Source of the DNA: JAWLBM01 sp041687675
Lineage (GTDB): Bacteria > Pseudomonadota > Alphaproteobacteria > Rhizobiales > Pleomorphomonadaceae
Assembly (NCBI GenBank): GCA_041687675.1
Contig: JAWLBM010000002.1
Span: 124,001-188,000 of the forward strand
Direction of reading: 5' to 3'
DNA: 64,000 nucleotides
Positions 1 through 9,279 of the stretch are shown one piece after another (within the stretch, counting starts at the first letter, position 1; each line of letters starts with the position of its first letter). The position numbers and the translations under genes are program-made. The notes under the pieces were generated by a model. It saw only the letters and a list, made by a program, of their open reading frames with translations, searched no databases and was not told the DNA's origin.

Positions 1-2813
1 CCGGAGTAGAAGCGGAAGCTCGCCGGGACGAGCTGGCCCGACGGATCCTCGACGGCGAGGCGGTACTCGCCCCAGTCCGTCGCCGCCTCGATCGCGGCCG
101 CCCCTTCGGCCGGGGTGTCGACGCTGCCGGAGGCGACGCGCTCCGTGGTCTCCAGCAGCCGGTAGGTCCAGCTGCCGCCGTCGCGGTACCACTGGTAGCG
201 CTTGTCGATCCGCGACAGCGTCCAGGCGAGGCCGGAGGCGGCGACGCGTCGGCCGTCCGGGCCGAAGGCGGCGAGCTCGAATCGGGCCGGCGCCCCCTCG
301 CGGACCGTTTGCTCGAAGCCCGGCTTGACGCCGATCCGCGCGCGGTCGGTCGTCACCGGGAGTTGCCGACGACGCTCGACCGGCCGGCCGTTGGTGTCGA
401 GCACGCGGACGTGCACCGCCGCAGTCAGCGGCAGGGTGGTCTCGGAGACGTCCGGCACCATCAGCGTCACCACCGAGGCGCCCGTCTCGTCGGTGGGCGA
501 CGCGGAGACGGGCTCGGCGACCGGCGTGAACTCCTCGTCGTCGAGGCCGAAGCGCCAGCCGGGGGCGGAAGGAATCCCGTCCGCCCGGGTCACGTAGACC
601 TCGCCCTCGATGGAGAGGTTCGCGGCCGGGGCGCCGTAGAGCCACTCGGCGGTGATCGTCACGTCGCGCATGCCGCCGGCCTCGAGCGGCGCCTCGCCGG
701 GGTCGAAGTCAAAGTCGATGCGCTCGGGCAGGAAGTCCTCGACGAGGAAGCCGGTGGTGGCGAGCGCCGCAGCCTCGGGGTCGGTGTGGATCCCGGCGCT
801 CCAGGACCCGCGCATGGCGCCTGCCGGCAGGTCGAAGGCGAAGGTCCGCCCGCCCGCGCCCTCGTCGCCCGCGGTGCGGCGCAGGAACTCCACCCCGTCC
901 GGCCGGCGGACGATGACGGTGAGCGGCAGGTCGGCGAGCGCCTCGGCCCGGCCGTCGCGGGCGAGCGCGGTGAGGTGGACCCGCTCGCCCGGCCGGTAGA
1001 TGCCGCGCTCGGGCGTGGCGAACACGTCGACGGGCTGCGGCGGCGGGCGGCCGGTGACGCCGCGGTCGGTGAGGTCGAAGGCCGGCGCGGAGAGGTCGAG
1101 GAAGACGAAGTCGCCCCCCGCGCTCGCGCTGACCGGCGCCGGCGTGTTGCCGCCGGCCCCGCGCAGGAGGCCCGGGTCGAGGCGGGCGTAGCCGGCCTCG
1201 TCGGTGGTGGCGGTGCCGAGCACCTCGTTGTTGCGGGCGACCAGCGTGACCGTCGCCCCGGCGACCGGACCGGCGGTGCCGAGCGAGCGGAGCACCACGT
1301 GCAGGCCGTCGTTGCCGGTCATCGTCCGCATGCCGATGTCGGTGACGACGAACCACTGGGTCGCCAGGTCGCCCCACTGGTCGGACGCATCGGCCACCTT
1401 GGCGAGCATGGCGTAGACGCCCGGCTCGAGGTCCTTCACCACCTCGCCCACCGGGATCGCCGTGGTGACCTCGCGGTTGGTCTCGCGCCGGACCTCGACG
1501 GTGCCCGTCCAGACCGCCTCGCCGCTCTGCCCGGCGATGTCCTCGGCCTGCCACTCCCCCATCGCGTTGAGGAAACGATAGCCGTCCATCACCGAGGCGA
1601 GGTTGCGCTCGCCGACGCGGACCACCCGCGCCTCGATCCTGTCGGCGTTCACCGAGACCACCGGGATCGTCGCGGCCTCGTGCCGGGGCAGCACATAGGC
1701 CCGGCCGACGAAGCGCACCGAGGCGTCGCGGTCGCGAACGTAGAACTCGGTGGTGACCGAGCGGGAGAGGACCTCGGCTCCGTCGGCGGAGGGCAGGCCC
1801 TGCCGCACGGTCATCGCATAGCGGCGGCCGAACTCGGCGCCGGACGCGCAGATCTGGCCGCTCTCCGCCTCGATCGCCAGCCCGTCGCCGCCGGCGATGG
1901 CCACGTAGTCGGCGATGTTCGGCAGCTGCCAGAGGATCGGGTCGGAGAAGGAGACGCAGATGCGCGGGCTCTCGCTCTCGGTATCCACCCGGTTGTCGAC
2001 GACGCGGAAGCCGTGCCGCGCGACGAGGTCGTCGAGCCGCGCCCGCGCCTCGGCGGTGTCCTCCGCCGCCACCCGCGCCCGGGCCGCCTTGATGGCGGTG
2101 CGCCAGTCCTCGATCCGCTCGTAGCCGGTGACCAGGAGATCGAGGGCGCGGACCCGCTCGGCGTCGTCGAGGGCGCGGACATAGGCGTTGATCGCGCCGG
2201 CGCGACCGTCCTGCTGCAGCTGCCAGCGGGCGGAGTAGTCGGTGCCGGCCGCGTTCAGCGACATGCCGGCATAGGCTTCCCAGAGGTCGAACCGCTCGGG
2301 GGCGAGGCGGATGGCCGACCGGTAGAGGCCCGCCGAGCGGGCGAGGTCGCCGGCAAGGGCGCTCGCCCGCGCGGCCTCGATCACCTCGTCGAGGGTCCCC
2401 TCGACCTGCAGGCCGCCGATGGTCCGGACCATGTCGCCGGCGAGGTCGAAGTCCCCCTCACCGACGAAGTCGAGCTCCTGCCGCCTTACCGCCTCGAGTT
2501 CCGGCCCGGCGACCGGTCCCTCGACGATCCGGCCGGAGACCGCACCGGGGAACGAGCGCAGGTCGCCGAAGTCGGCCTTCTTGAAGCACCAGCGCGCCTT
2601 GACGTTGTAGGTGAAGGCCTTGCAGGCCCCGTCGGCGACGCAGGCCGCCTCGCAGTCCTCCACCGAGACGTCCTTGAGGGTCTCGAGGTCGCGGCCGAAG
2701 TAGTCGGCCCCCTCGGTCACGATCGCCCGGCGCTCGGCCAGGGCCGGCCCGGCGAGGATCGCGGCGAAGAGAATCGCGCCCGCGGCGCGGACTGCACGAT
2801 GCCAGATGGACAT
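1..2813 (-). CDS. Bacterial alpha-2-macroglobulin family protein, N-terminal part (runs off left edge)
   Basis: About 937 N-terminal residues are present; the C-terminal half, where a thioester CxEQ motif would lie, is outside the window. The ATG has GGAGGT seven bases upstream. Residues 1-26 form a signal peptide ending ALA. Residues about 33-90 look like a PAN/Apple domain, with cysteines at 54, 58, 64 and 76 and the pattern DCEAAC...CKAFTYN. The rest resembles MG-domain beta-sandwich sequence; near residue 920 the text VEDPSGQ...ASFRFYS matches the segment of YfhM-like proteins before the bait region. These periplasmic proteins trap proteases and usually work beside penicillin-binding protein 1C, which cannot be seen here. 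The family call is good; function is by homology. Confidence 0.82.
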   Translation of the reverse strand, partial: MSIWHRAVRAAGAILFAAILAGPALAERRAIVTEGADYFGRDLETLKDVSVEDCEAACVADGACKAFTYNVKARWCFKKADFGDLRSFPGAVSGRIVEGPVAGPELEAVRRQELDFVGEGDFDLAGDMVRTIGGLQVEGTLDEVIEAARASALAGDLARSAGLYRSAIRLAPERFDLWEAYAGMSLNAAGTDYSARWQLQQDGRAGAINAYVRALDDAERVRALDLLVTGYERIEDWRTAIKAARARVAAEDTAEARARLDDLVARHGFRVVDNRVDTESESPRICVSFSDPILWQLPNIADYVAIAGGDGLAIEAESGQICASGAEFGRRYAMTVRQGLPSADGAEVLSRSVTTEFYVRDRDASVRFVGRAYVLPRHEAATIPVVSVNADRIEARVVRVGERNLASVMDGYRFLNAMGEWQAEDIAGQSGEAVWTGTVEVRRETNREVTTAIPVGEVVKDLEPGVYAMLAKVADASDQWGDLATQWFVVTDIGMRTMTGNDGLHVVLRSLGTAGPVAGATVTLVARNNEVLGTATTDEAGYARLDPGLLRGAGGNTPAPVSASAGGDFVFLDLSAPAFDLTDRGVTGRPPPQPVDVFATPERGIYRPGERVHLTALARDGRAEALADLPLTVIVRRPDGVEFLRRTAGDEGAGGRTFAFDLPAGAMRGSWSAGIHTDPEAAALATTGFLVEDFLPERIDFDFDPGEAPLEAGGMRDVTITAEWLYGAPAANLSIEGEVYVTRADGIPSAPGWRFGLDDEEFTPVAEPVSASPTDETGASVVTLMVPDVSETTLPLTAAVHVRVLDTNGRPVERRRQLPVTTDRARIGVKPGFEQTVREGAPARFELAAFGPDGRRVAASGLAWTLSRIDKRYQWYRDGGSWTYRLLETTERVASGSVDTPAEGAAAIEAATDWGEYRLAVEDPSGQLVPASFRFYS

Positions 2814-2960
2814 GCCCCGACCTCCCCCGGACCCGGGACGCCAGCCGCCAGGTGACCCGCGCGTCCCGCTGCGACGGCGATTAGAGCAGCGCCCCCACCA
2901 CCGCACAAGTGACAGGAAGGATCCCGGCCGATGATGTCGAAAGGAAGACGGCCGGAACCC

Positions 2961-4805
2961 TCAGAGCGTGCGTCGCGTCGGATCGGCGGCGTCGATGACG
3001 CGGAGTTGCGGCCGCGGTTCGCCCTGCCAATGGTCGAGGGTGAGCACGCCGGCGACGTGCAGCGGCTTGCCGCGGCTGGCGGCGATGAGGTCGCCGAGCG
3101 GCTGGCCGGCGGCGCGGAAGGCCATCGCCTTGAGCTTGGTGCCGTCCGGCGACTGGAGCTGCATCCGGACGTGGCCGTTGCCGACCGGCTCCGCATAGGC
3201 CACCCGGTGCGCCGGCAGCGCGAACACCGGGTCGGGCTGGCCGGAGCCGAAGGGACCGCAGCGCTCCAGGGTCTCGATCAGGTCGACGGTGGCGCCGCCC
3301 GCGGTCACCGCGCCGTCGATCGGCAGGCTGCGGTCGGCGGCGGCGGCCTCCACGCCGGCCCGCACCCGCTCGTCGACGAAGCGCGAGAGGTCGGCGATGC
3401 GCTCGCGGTCGACCGTGAGGCCCGCCGCCATGGCGTGCCCGCCGCCTTTCCGGAGCAGCCCCTCCGCCACCGCCTCGCGGACCACCCGTCCGATGTCGAC
3501 CCCGGGGATCGAGCGGCAGGAGCCGGTGCCCGGGCCCTCGCCGTCGAGGGCGATGGCGATCGCCGGGCGGTTGTGCCGCTCCTTGAGCCGCGCGGCGACG
3601 AGGCCGACGATGCCCGGGTGCCAGCGCTCCGAGGCGGCCACCACCACGGCCGGGTCGCGGCCCGCCATTTCGGCGGCGACCATCGCCTCCGCCTCCTCCA
3701 GCGCCAGGGCCTCCATGGTCTGGCGCTCGCGGTTGAGCCGGTCGAGTTCCGCGGCCATGCGGCCGGCCTCGACCGGGTCCTCGCACATCAGCAGGCGGGC
3801 GCCGAGCGCGGCGTCGCCGATCCGGCCGCCGGCGTTGATGCGCGGCCCGATCAGGTAGCCGAGGTGGTAGGTCGTCGGCGGGCCGGAGAGGCGCACGACG
3901 TCGCCGAGGGCGGCGATGCCGCGGTTGAGCCGGGAGCGCATGACCTGCAGGCCCTTCACCACATAGGCCCGGTTGAGGCCGCTGAGCGGGACGACGTCGC
4001 AGACCGTGCCGAGGGCGACGAGGTCGAGCAGGGCGAGAAGATCCGGCTCCGCCTGTCCCCGCCGGGCGAACCAGCCGCGGCGCCGGAGTTCCCGCTGCAC
4101 CGCCACGGCGCCGAGGAAGGTGACGCCGACCGCGGCGAGATGGCCGAGGCCGGAGAGATCGTCCTGCCGGTTCGGATTGACCATCGCCCGCACCTCGGGG
4201 ATCTCCACGCCCGCCTGGTGGTGGTCGAGCGTCACCACGTCCAGCCCCGCCCGCCGGGCCGCCTCGAACGCCTCGAAGCTGTGGGTGCCGCAGTCGAGCG
4301 TCACCAGCAGCCGGGCGCCGCCGGCGGCGAGGTCGCCGACCGCGCGCGGGTTCGGGCCGTAGCCGTCGACGAGGCGGTCGGGGATGTAGACCACCGGCTC
4401 CAGGCCGTAGGCGCGGAGCAATCGGCCGAGCAGCGCCGACGACGTCGCCCCGTCGACGTCATAGTCGCCGAAGATGGCGACCGCCTCGCCGCGCTCCACC
4501 GCGTCGGCGATCCGGTCCGCGGCGGCATCCATGTCGACCAGCAGGGAGGGGTCCGGCATCAGCCGCTTCAGCGTCGGCGCGAGGTAGTCCTCCGCCGCGT
4601 CGGCCTCGATGCCGCGCGAGGCGAGAACGCGCGCCACCACCTCCGGAAGGCCGCAGCGCTGGGCGATGGCGAGGGCGATCGGATGGAGGTTCGGGCCAAG
4701 CCGGTCGGTCCAGATGCGACCCGTGGCGGATCGCATCACGTCGAGGACCGGGCGCGGGGTGGTGTCCAGCACGGCGGGGTCGGCGAATCGGGTCACGGCA
4801 ACCAT
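2961..4805 (-). CDS. recJ: Single-stranded-DNA-specific exonuclease RecJ
   Basis: 614 residues, normal for RecJ. It degrades single-stranded DNA 5' to 3' in the RecF recombination pathway and in mismatch and base-excision repair. The DHH phosphoesterase core is clear: DYDVDG at residues 114-119 (motif I), DCGTHS at 171-176 and DHH at 194-196, all metal ligands. A DHHA1 domain follows, with GGGHAMAAG near residue 450. The C-terminal OB-fold contains the HVRMQLQSPDG stretch. It lies 68 bp downstream of glpX on the same strand and is probably co-transcribed with it, the usual hom-glpX-recJ order in rhizobia-related genomes. Confidence 0.96.
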   Translation of the reverse strand: MVAVTRFADPAVLDTTPRPVLDVMRSATGRIWTDRLGPNLHPIALAIAQRCGLPEVVARVLASRGIEADAAEDYLAPTLKRLMPDPSLLVDMDAAADRIADAVERGEAVAIFGDYDVDGATSSALLGRLLRAYGLEPVVYIPDRLVDGYGPNPRAVGDLAAGGARLLVTLDCGTHSFEAFEAARRAGLDVVTLDHHQAGVEIPEVRAMVNPNRQDDLSGLGHLAAVGVTFLGAVAVQRELRRRGWFARRGQAEPDLLALLDLVALGTVCDVVPLSGLNRAYVVKGLQVMRSRLNRGIAALGDVVRLSGPPTTYHLGYLIGPRINAGGRIGDAALGARLLMCEDPVEAGRMAAELDRLNRERQTMEALALEEAEAMVAAEMAGRDPAVVVAASERWHPGIVGLVAARLKERHNRPAIAIALDGEGPGTGSCRSIPGVDIGRVVREAVAEGLLRKGGGHAMAAGLTVDRERIADLSRFVDERVRAGVEAAAADRSLPIDGAVTAGGATVDLIETLERCGPFGSGQPDPVFALPAHRVAYAEPVGNGHVRMQLQSPDGTKLKAMAFRAAGQPLGDLIAASRGKPLHVAGVLTLDHWQGEPRPQLRVIDAADPTRRTL

Positions 4806-4873
4806 GACCGACCATAGCCGCGGGATCCCGGCGGTGCGAGGGCCGCCGGGACTTCATCCCCCACTGAGCGTCG

Positions 4874-5863
4874 TCAGCGGGCCTCGAACTTCGACATGTC
4901 GGTGTGGGAGGCGCGGATCCAGCGCACGGTGCCGGTCGAGGAGCGCATCACCACGGTGTGGGTCTCCACCCGGTCGCCGCGGGCGAACTTGACGCCCTGC
5001 AGCAGGTTGCCGTCGGTGACGCCGGTCGCGGCGAACAGCACGTCGCCCTGCGCCATCTCCTCCATCAGGTACTTCTTGCGCACGTCCTCAATGCCCATGC
5101 GCTGGGCGCGCTGGACCTGTTCCTCGCGGTTGATCACCAGGCGGCCCTGCATCTGGCCGCCGATGCAGCGCAGCGCCGCCGCCGCCAGCACGCCCTCCGG
5201 CGCGCCGCCGATGCCGAGGTAGATGTCGATGCCGGTCTCGTCCGGCTCGGTGGTGTGGATGACGCCGGCGACGTCGCCGTCGCCGATCAGGCGGATGGCG
5301 GCGCCGGTGCTGCGCACCTCCTCGACGAGGCGCGCGTGGCGCGGACGGTCGAGGATGCAGGCGGTCACCTCGCCCACCGGCACGCCCTTGGCCGCGGCGA
5401 CGGCGCGGATGTTCTCCGCGGGCGTGGCGTCGAGGTCGACGAGGCCCGGCGGATAGCCCGGGCCGATGGCGATCTTGTCCATGTAGACGTCGGGGGCGTT
5501 CAGCAGCCCGCCCTGCTCGGCGATGGCGATGACCGCCAGCGCGTTCGGCAGGTTCTTGGCGCAGATGGTGGTGCCCTCGAGCGGGTCGAGCGCGATGTCG
5601 ACCTTCGGCCCCTTTCCGGCGCCCACCTCCTCGCCGATGTAGAGCATCGGCGCCTCGTCCCGCTCGCCCTCGCCGATCACCACGGTGCCCTGGATCGGCA
5701 ACTGGTTGAGCTCCCGGCGCATGGCGTCCACCGCGGCCTGGTCGGCGGCCTTCTCGTCGCCGCGGCCGCGCAGCCGGGCTGCCGATACGGCCGCGCGCTC
5801 GGTGACGCGGACGAGTTCGAGAGTGAGGATGCGGTCGAGCGAGCTACCGGCCTTGGGCGACAT
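4874..5863 (-). CDS. glpX: Class II fructose-1,6-bisphosphatase GlpX
   Basis: 329 residues from the ATG at 5863, which has an AGGA Shine-Dalgarno; a TTG one codon earlier is less likely. It hydrolyses fructose-1,6-bisphosphate to fructose-6-phosphate in gluconeogenesis (cytosol, Mn/Mg dependent). Family hallmarks are GEGERDEAPMLYIGEEVG around residue 60, the metal-binding DPLEGT near 98, and the C-terminal FAATGVTDGNLLQGV motif. It sits between hom and recJ on the same strand. No class I fbp is seen in the window. Confidence 0.95.
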   Translation of the reverse strand: MSPKAGSSLDRILTLELVRVTERAAVSAARLRGRGDEKAADQAAVDAMRRELNQLPIQGTVVIGEGERDEAPMLYIGEEVGAGKGPKVDIALDPLEGTTICAKNLPNALAVIAIAEQGGLLNAPDVYMDKIAIGPGYPPGLVDLDATPAENIRAVAAAKGVPVGEVTACILDRPRHARLVEEVRSTGAAIRLIGDGDVAGVIHTTEPDETGIDIYLGIGGAPEGVLAAAALRCIGGQMQGRLVINREEQVQRAQRMGIEDVRKKYLMEEMAQGDVLFAATGVTDGNLLQGVKFARGDRVETHTVVMRSSTGTVRWIRASHTDMSKFEAR

Positions 5864-5985
5864 CAATTCCTATCCCTGTTCGATCGTCGGCTGCCAGCGG
5901 ACACGAGACTGCGGGTCCGCGTCAATCGACCGATCGGCCTATCCAAGCCCCCTCGGCCTGTGAGTGCTAGTCCTCGAAACTTGCC

Positions 5986-7308
5986 TCAAAGATCTTCGCT
6001 TCTGATTAGTTTGGGGCTCGAAGCAATGTGCCCGTCCCGCTCGATCTCGGCCAGCGCCTTGCGGATCTCCGTCTCGCGGGTGGCGTAGGTGATCAGCACC
6101 ACCGGCTGCGGATCCTCCGGCACCGCGGCGGCCGGCGCCTCTGAGCGCGGCGCCCGGCGCCGCTGCACGATCGACTCCAGCGAGATGCCGTGCTCGGCCA
6201 TGCGGGTGGCGATGCCGGCGAAGGCGCCCGGCCGATCGAACACCGAGAGGCGCACGTAGTAGCCGCCGAGGTGGGTCCCGATCTCCGCCCGCACATAGGG
6301 CTCGAGGTCGGCGGCGCTGCGGCCGAACACGGGCGTGGCGTTGCCGCGGGCGATGTCGACCACGTCGGCGATCACCGACGAGGCCGTCGCACCGCCGCCC
6401 GCGCCGGGGCCGACCAGCACGATCTCGCCGACGGCGTCGCCGTCGAGGGCGACGGCGTTGAGCACGCCGTCGGTCCGCGCCACCGCGGAGGACTTCGGCA
6501 CCATGGTCGGGTGCACCCGCGCCTCGATGCCGGCGCCGATGCGGCGGGCGATGCCGAGCAGCTTGATCCGGTAGCCGAGTTCGTCGGCGGCGACGATGTC
6601 GGCGAGGGTGATCTCGCCGATCCCCTCGACGTAGATCGCCTCCGCGTCGATCTCGGTGCCGAAGGCGAGGCTGGCGAGGATCGACAGCTTGTGCGCGGTG
6701 TCGAAGCCCTCGACGTCGAAGGTCGGGTCCGCCTCCGCATAGCCGAGGCGCTGCGCCTCGGCGAGGCAGGCCTCGAAGGAGAGGCCCTCCCGCTCCATGC
6801 GGGTCAGGATGTAGTTGCAGGTGCCGTTGAGGATGCCGTAGACGCGGGTGATCCGGTTGGCCGCGAGGCTCTCCTTCAGCGTCTTGATGACCGGGATGCC
6901 GCCGGCGACGGCGGCCTCGAAGCCGATCGCCACGCCTGCCTCCTCGGCCATCCTGGCAAGCTCCACGCCGTGCCTCGCCAGCAGCGCCTTGTTGGCCGTG
7001 ACGACCGGCTTGCCGGCCGAAAGCGCCGCACGGACGGTCGCCTCCGCCGGGCCGCTATCGCCGCCGATCAGTTCCAGCACCACGTCGACGCCGGGATCGC
7101 GGGCGAGAGCGGCCGGGTCGTCGTGCCAGGCGAGCGGCGAGAGGTCCACGCCGCGGTCGCGGGTGCGGTCGCGCGCCGAGACGGCGACCACCTCGATCGG
7201 ACGGCCGGCCCTCAGGGCGAGGCCGTCGGCATTGTCCCGGACGATGCGCAGGACGGACGCTCCCACGGTGCCGAGGCCGGCGAGGCCCAGGCGAAGCGAC
7301 TTCGGCAT
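5986..7308 (-). CDS. hom: Homoserine dehydrogenase with C-terminal ACT domain
   Basis: 440 residues from the ATG at 7308. An upstream in-frame extension to 7446 would overlap the preceding aminotransferase and lacks family similarity. It reduces aspartate semialdehyde to homoserine with NAD(P)H, the branch to threonine and methionine. Features are an N-terminal Rossmann motif GLAGLGTVGASVL, the central NGTCNYILT signature, GFDTAHK with the catalytic lysine region, and a C-terminal ACT domain (about residues 350-435), which usually confers threonine feedback inhibition. The aminotransferase gene ends 83 bp upstream on the same strand, so the two may form an amino-acid operon. Confidence 0.95.
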   Translation of the reverse strand: MPKSLRLGLAGLGTVGASVLRIVRDNADGLALRAGRPIEVVAVSARDRTRDRGVDLSPLAWHDDPAALARDPGVDVVLELIGGDSGPAEATVRAALSAGKPVVTANKALLARHGVELARMAEEAGVAIGFEAAVAGGIPVIKTLKESLAANRITRVYGILNGTCNYILTRMEREGLSFEACLAEAQRLGYAEADPTFDVEGFDTAHKLSILASLAFGTEIDAEAIYVEGIGEITLADIVAADELGYRIKLLGIARRIGAGIEARVHPTMVPKSSAVARTDGVLNAVALDGDAVGEIVLVGPGAGGGATASSVIADVVDIARGNATPVFGRSAADLEPYVRAEIGTHLGGYYVRLSVFDRPGAFAGIATRMAEHGISLESIVQRRRAPRSEAPAAAVPEDPQPVVLITYATRETEIRKALAEIERDGHIASSPKLIRSEDL

Positions 7309-7390
7309 GGTGTTTCCCGTGCTGGAACTCGATGCGGACACGGCGCGCGGGCGCCGGGAGGCGCCGCCACCCCGGGCCGCGGGCGGGCGA

Positions 7391-8620
7391 TCAGCGGCGT
7401 GCGTTGATCGGGATGACGTTGTGCATCGTTTCATCCGCGTGATCAAGGAAGCGGCGGATCGACCGCGCCGCCTGGCGGATGCGCTGCTCGTTCTCGACGA
7501 GGGCGATGCGGACGTAGTCGTCGCCGTGCTCGCCGAAGCCGATCCCCGGCGCGACGGCGACGTCGGCCTTCTCGATGAGGAGCTTGGAGAACTCCAGGCT
7601 GCCGAGCGCGCGGAACTTCTCCGGCAGCGGCGCCCAGGCGAACATCGAGGCCCGCGGCGGCGGGATCTCCCAGCCGGCGCGGCCGAAGCTCTCGACCAGC
7701 ACGTCGCGGCGGCGCTTGTAGGTCTGGCGCACCTCGTCGATGTGCCTCTCCGCGTCCGGCGCGTTGAGCGCCGCGGCCGCGGCGACCTGGATCGGCGTGA
7801 AGGCGCCGTAGTCGAGGTAGCTCTTCACCCTTGCGAGCGCGGCGATCAGGCGCTCGTTGCCGACTGCGAAGCCCATCCGCCAGCCGGCCATCGAGAAGGT
7901 CTTCGACATGGAGGTGAATTCCACGGCGACGTCCATGGCGCCGGGCACCTCGAGGATCGAGGGCGGCGGCACGCCGTCGTAGAAGATCTCCGAATAGGCG
8001 AGGTCGGAGAGCACGAACACCTCGTGCCGGCGGGCGAAGGCCACCACGTCCTTGTAGAAGTCGAGGTCCGCAACCTCGGCGGTGGGGTTGCTCGGGTAGC
8101 AGAGCACCATGGCGATCGGCTTGGGGATCGAGTGGATCACCGCGCGCTCCAGCGCATGGAAGAACTCCGGCCCCGGCGTCACCGGGATCGAGCGGATCAC
8201 GCCGCCGGCCATCAGGAAGCCGAAGGCGTGGATCGGGTAGCTGGGGTTCGGGCAGAGCACCACGTCGCCCGGCGCGGTGATCGCCTGGGCCATGTTGGCG
8301 AAGCCTTCCTTGGAGCCGAGCGTCGCCACCACCTGGGTCTCGGGGTTGAGCTTCACCCCGAAGCGGCGGTCGTAGTAGGCCGCCTGGGCGCGGCGCAGGC
8401 CGGCGATGCCGCGGGAGGCGGAGTAGCCGTGGGTGTCAGGCCGCCGCACGGTGTCCACCAGCTTGTCAACGATGTGCTTCGGGGTCGGCAGGTCGGGATT
8501 GCCCATGCCGAGATCGACGATGTCCGCGCCCCCGGCCCTTGCGCTGGCCTTCAGCCGGTTGACCTGCTCGAACACGTAAGGCGGCAGTCGCTTGATCTTG
8601 TGGAACTCGGCGTTGCTCAT
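7391..8620 (-). CDS. Class I/II PLP aminotransferase (AlaC / LL-DAP aminotransferase-like)
   Basis: 409 residues. The fold-type I aminotransferase pattern is complete: DLGMGNPDLPTPKHIVDKL near the N-terminus, CYPSNPTAE (substrate-carboxylate region), SDLAYSEI, the PLP-lysine segment SMSKTFSMAGWRMGF, and VRIALVEN near the C-terminus. Hyphomicrobiales copies beside hom are usually annotated as LL-diaminopimelate aminotransferase, but similarity is as close to the AlaC alanine/glutamate-pyruvate type, so the substrate is left open. The product is cytosolic. It is upstream of hom on the same strand. Confidence 0.88.
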   Translation of the reverse strand: MSNAEFHKIKRLPPYVFEQVNRLKASARAGGADIVDLGMGNPDLPTPKHIVDKLVDTVRRPDTHGYSASRGIAGLRRAQAAYYDRRFGVKLNPETQVVATLGSKEGFANMAQAITAPGDVVLCPNPSYPIHAFGFLMAGGVIRSIPVTPGPEFFHALERAVIHSIPKPIAMVLCYPSNPTAEVADLDFYKDVVAFARRHEVFVLSDLAYSEIFYDGVPPPSILEVPGAMDVAVEFTSMSKTFSMAGWRMGFAVGNERLIAALARVKSYLDYGAFTPIQVAAAAALNAPDAERHIDEVRQTYKRRRDVLVESFGRAGWEIPPPRASMFAWAPLPEKFRALGSLEFSKLLIEKADVAVAPGIGFGEHGDDYVRIALVENEQRIRQAARSIRRFLDHADETMHNVIPINARR

Positions 8621-8729
8621 GGCCAGTCATCCCGTCGCGGGGCGAATCGATCGGCGCGGCCGCGGCCGGTCCAGCGCACAGGTCGCAAGGTCATAGCACC
8701 TCGCGGCGATCGCGTGGGCGGAAATTCGT

Positions 8730-9101
8730 CTACTGCGGGGCGGGAACGCAGGCCGGGTCGACGGCCGGGTCGCAGACGGGCGGAACGGGCTCGGCGGTCG
8801 CCCCCTCGAGCAGTTCCCTCGCCTCCTCCTCCTGCTGCTGGCGGATGATCGTCAGCGCCATCGCCGAGGGCAGCCCGCCGACCGCCGCACGGCCCTCGTC
8901 GGCGTTGCGGTCCGCGGCGGCGCCGAGGTCGCGGGCGAGTTCGTCGCGGTCGTCCGGCGACAGCACCGGCTGGCTGTCGGCGGTGCCGGGCAGCGCCGGA
9001 AGGCGGTCCGCGAGGAAGTCGGCCGGGCCCTGCGCGCAGCCGGCGAGGATGAGGATCGCGGCGGCCGCCGCCCCCCATGGTCCGATCGCCCGTGCCACCA
9101 T
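8730..9101 (-). CDS. Small predicted lipoprotein, function unknown
   Basis: 123 residues. The N-terminus has an arginine, a hydrophobic stretch and the lipobox LAGC at about residues 19-22, so a lipid-anchored envelope protein is expected. The mature part is short and charged (QQQEEEARELLEG), with a late CDPAVDPACVP segment whose two cysteines could pair. It is transcribed away from phaC. I recognise no functional family; the lipobox, proper start and codon bias support a real gene. Confidence 0.72.
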   Translation of the reverse strand: MVARAIGPWGAAAAAILILAGCAQGPADFLADRLPALPGTADSQPVLSPDDRDELARDLGAAADRNADEGRAAVGGLPSAMALTIIRQQQEEEARELLEGATAEPVPPVCDPAVDPACVPAPQ

Positions 9102-9170
9102 GCGCTTGCCCCTTTCTCCACCGGGTCCGTCCGTCTATTGACGGGGATGCCCGAACCGTCGGCCGACCTT

Positions 9171-9198
9171 AGTTTACACGACGTGAATCCGCGGTGAA
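9171..9198 (-). promoter_or_regulatory. Possible promoter of the lipoprotein gene
   Basis: On the minus strand TTCACC, 16 bp, then TAAACT lies about 70 bp upstream of the lipoprotein start, in the only A/T-richer part of the 178-bp region shared with phaC. The match to sigma-70 consensus is moderate, so this is a weak call. Confidence 0.3.
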
Positions 9199-9279
9199 CG
9201 GCGAGGGCGTACCGTCCGCGGGCGAACCGCGCTAGCATGGACGCGGTTGGGTGGAGAGTCAGGAACCGGGGGAGTGCTG

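Noticed and set aside
309..2855. Long plus-strand open frames opposite real genes
   Set aside because: They are antisense shadows of minus-strand genes in GC-rich DNA, with R/G/A/P-rich low-complexity translations, no family motifs and no ribosome sites. The same applies to the other long opposite-strand frames across the window.
5867..5985. Riboswitch between hom and glpX
   Set aside because: No recognisable conserved core or pairing pattern of a known class; it is a 122-bp spacer inside a probable operon.
7309..7446. N-terminal extension of homoserine dehydrogenase to 7446
   Set aside because: It overlaps the 3' end of the aminotransferase gene and lacks homology; the ATG at 7308 gives the standard MPKSLRLGLAGLG start.
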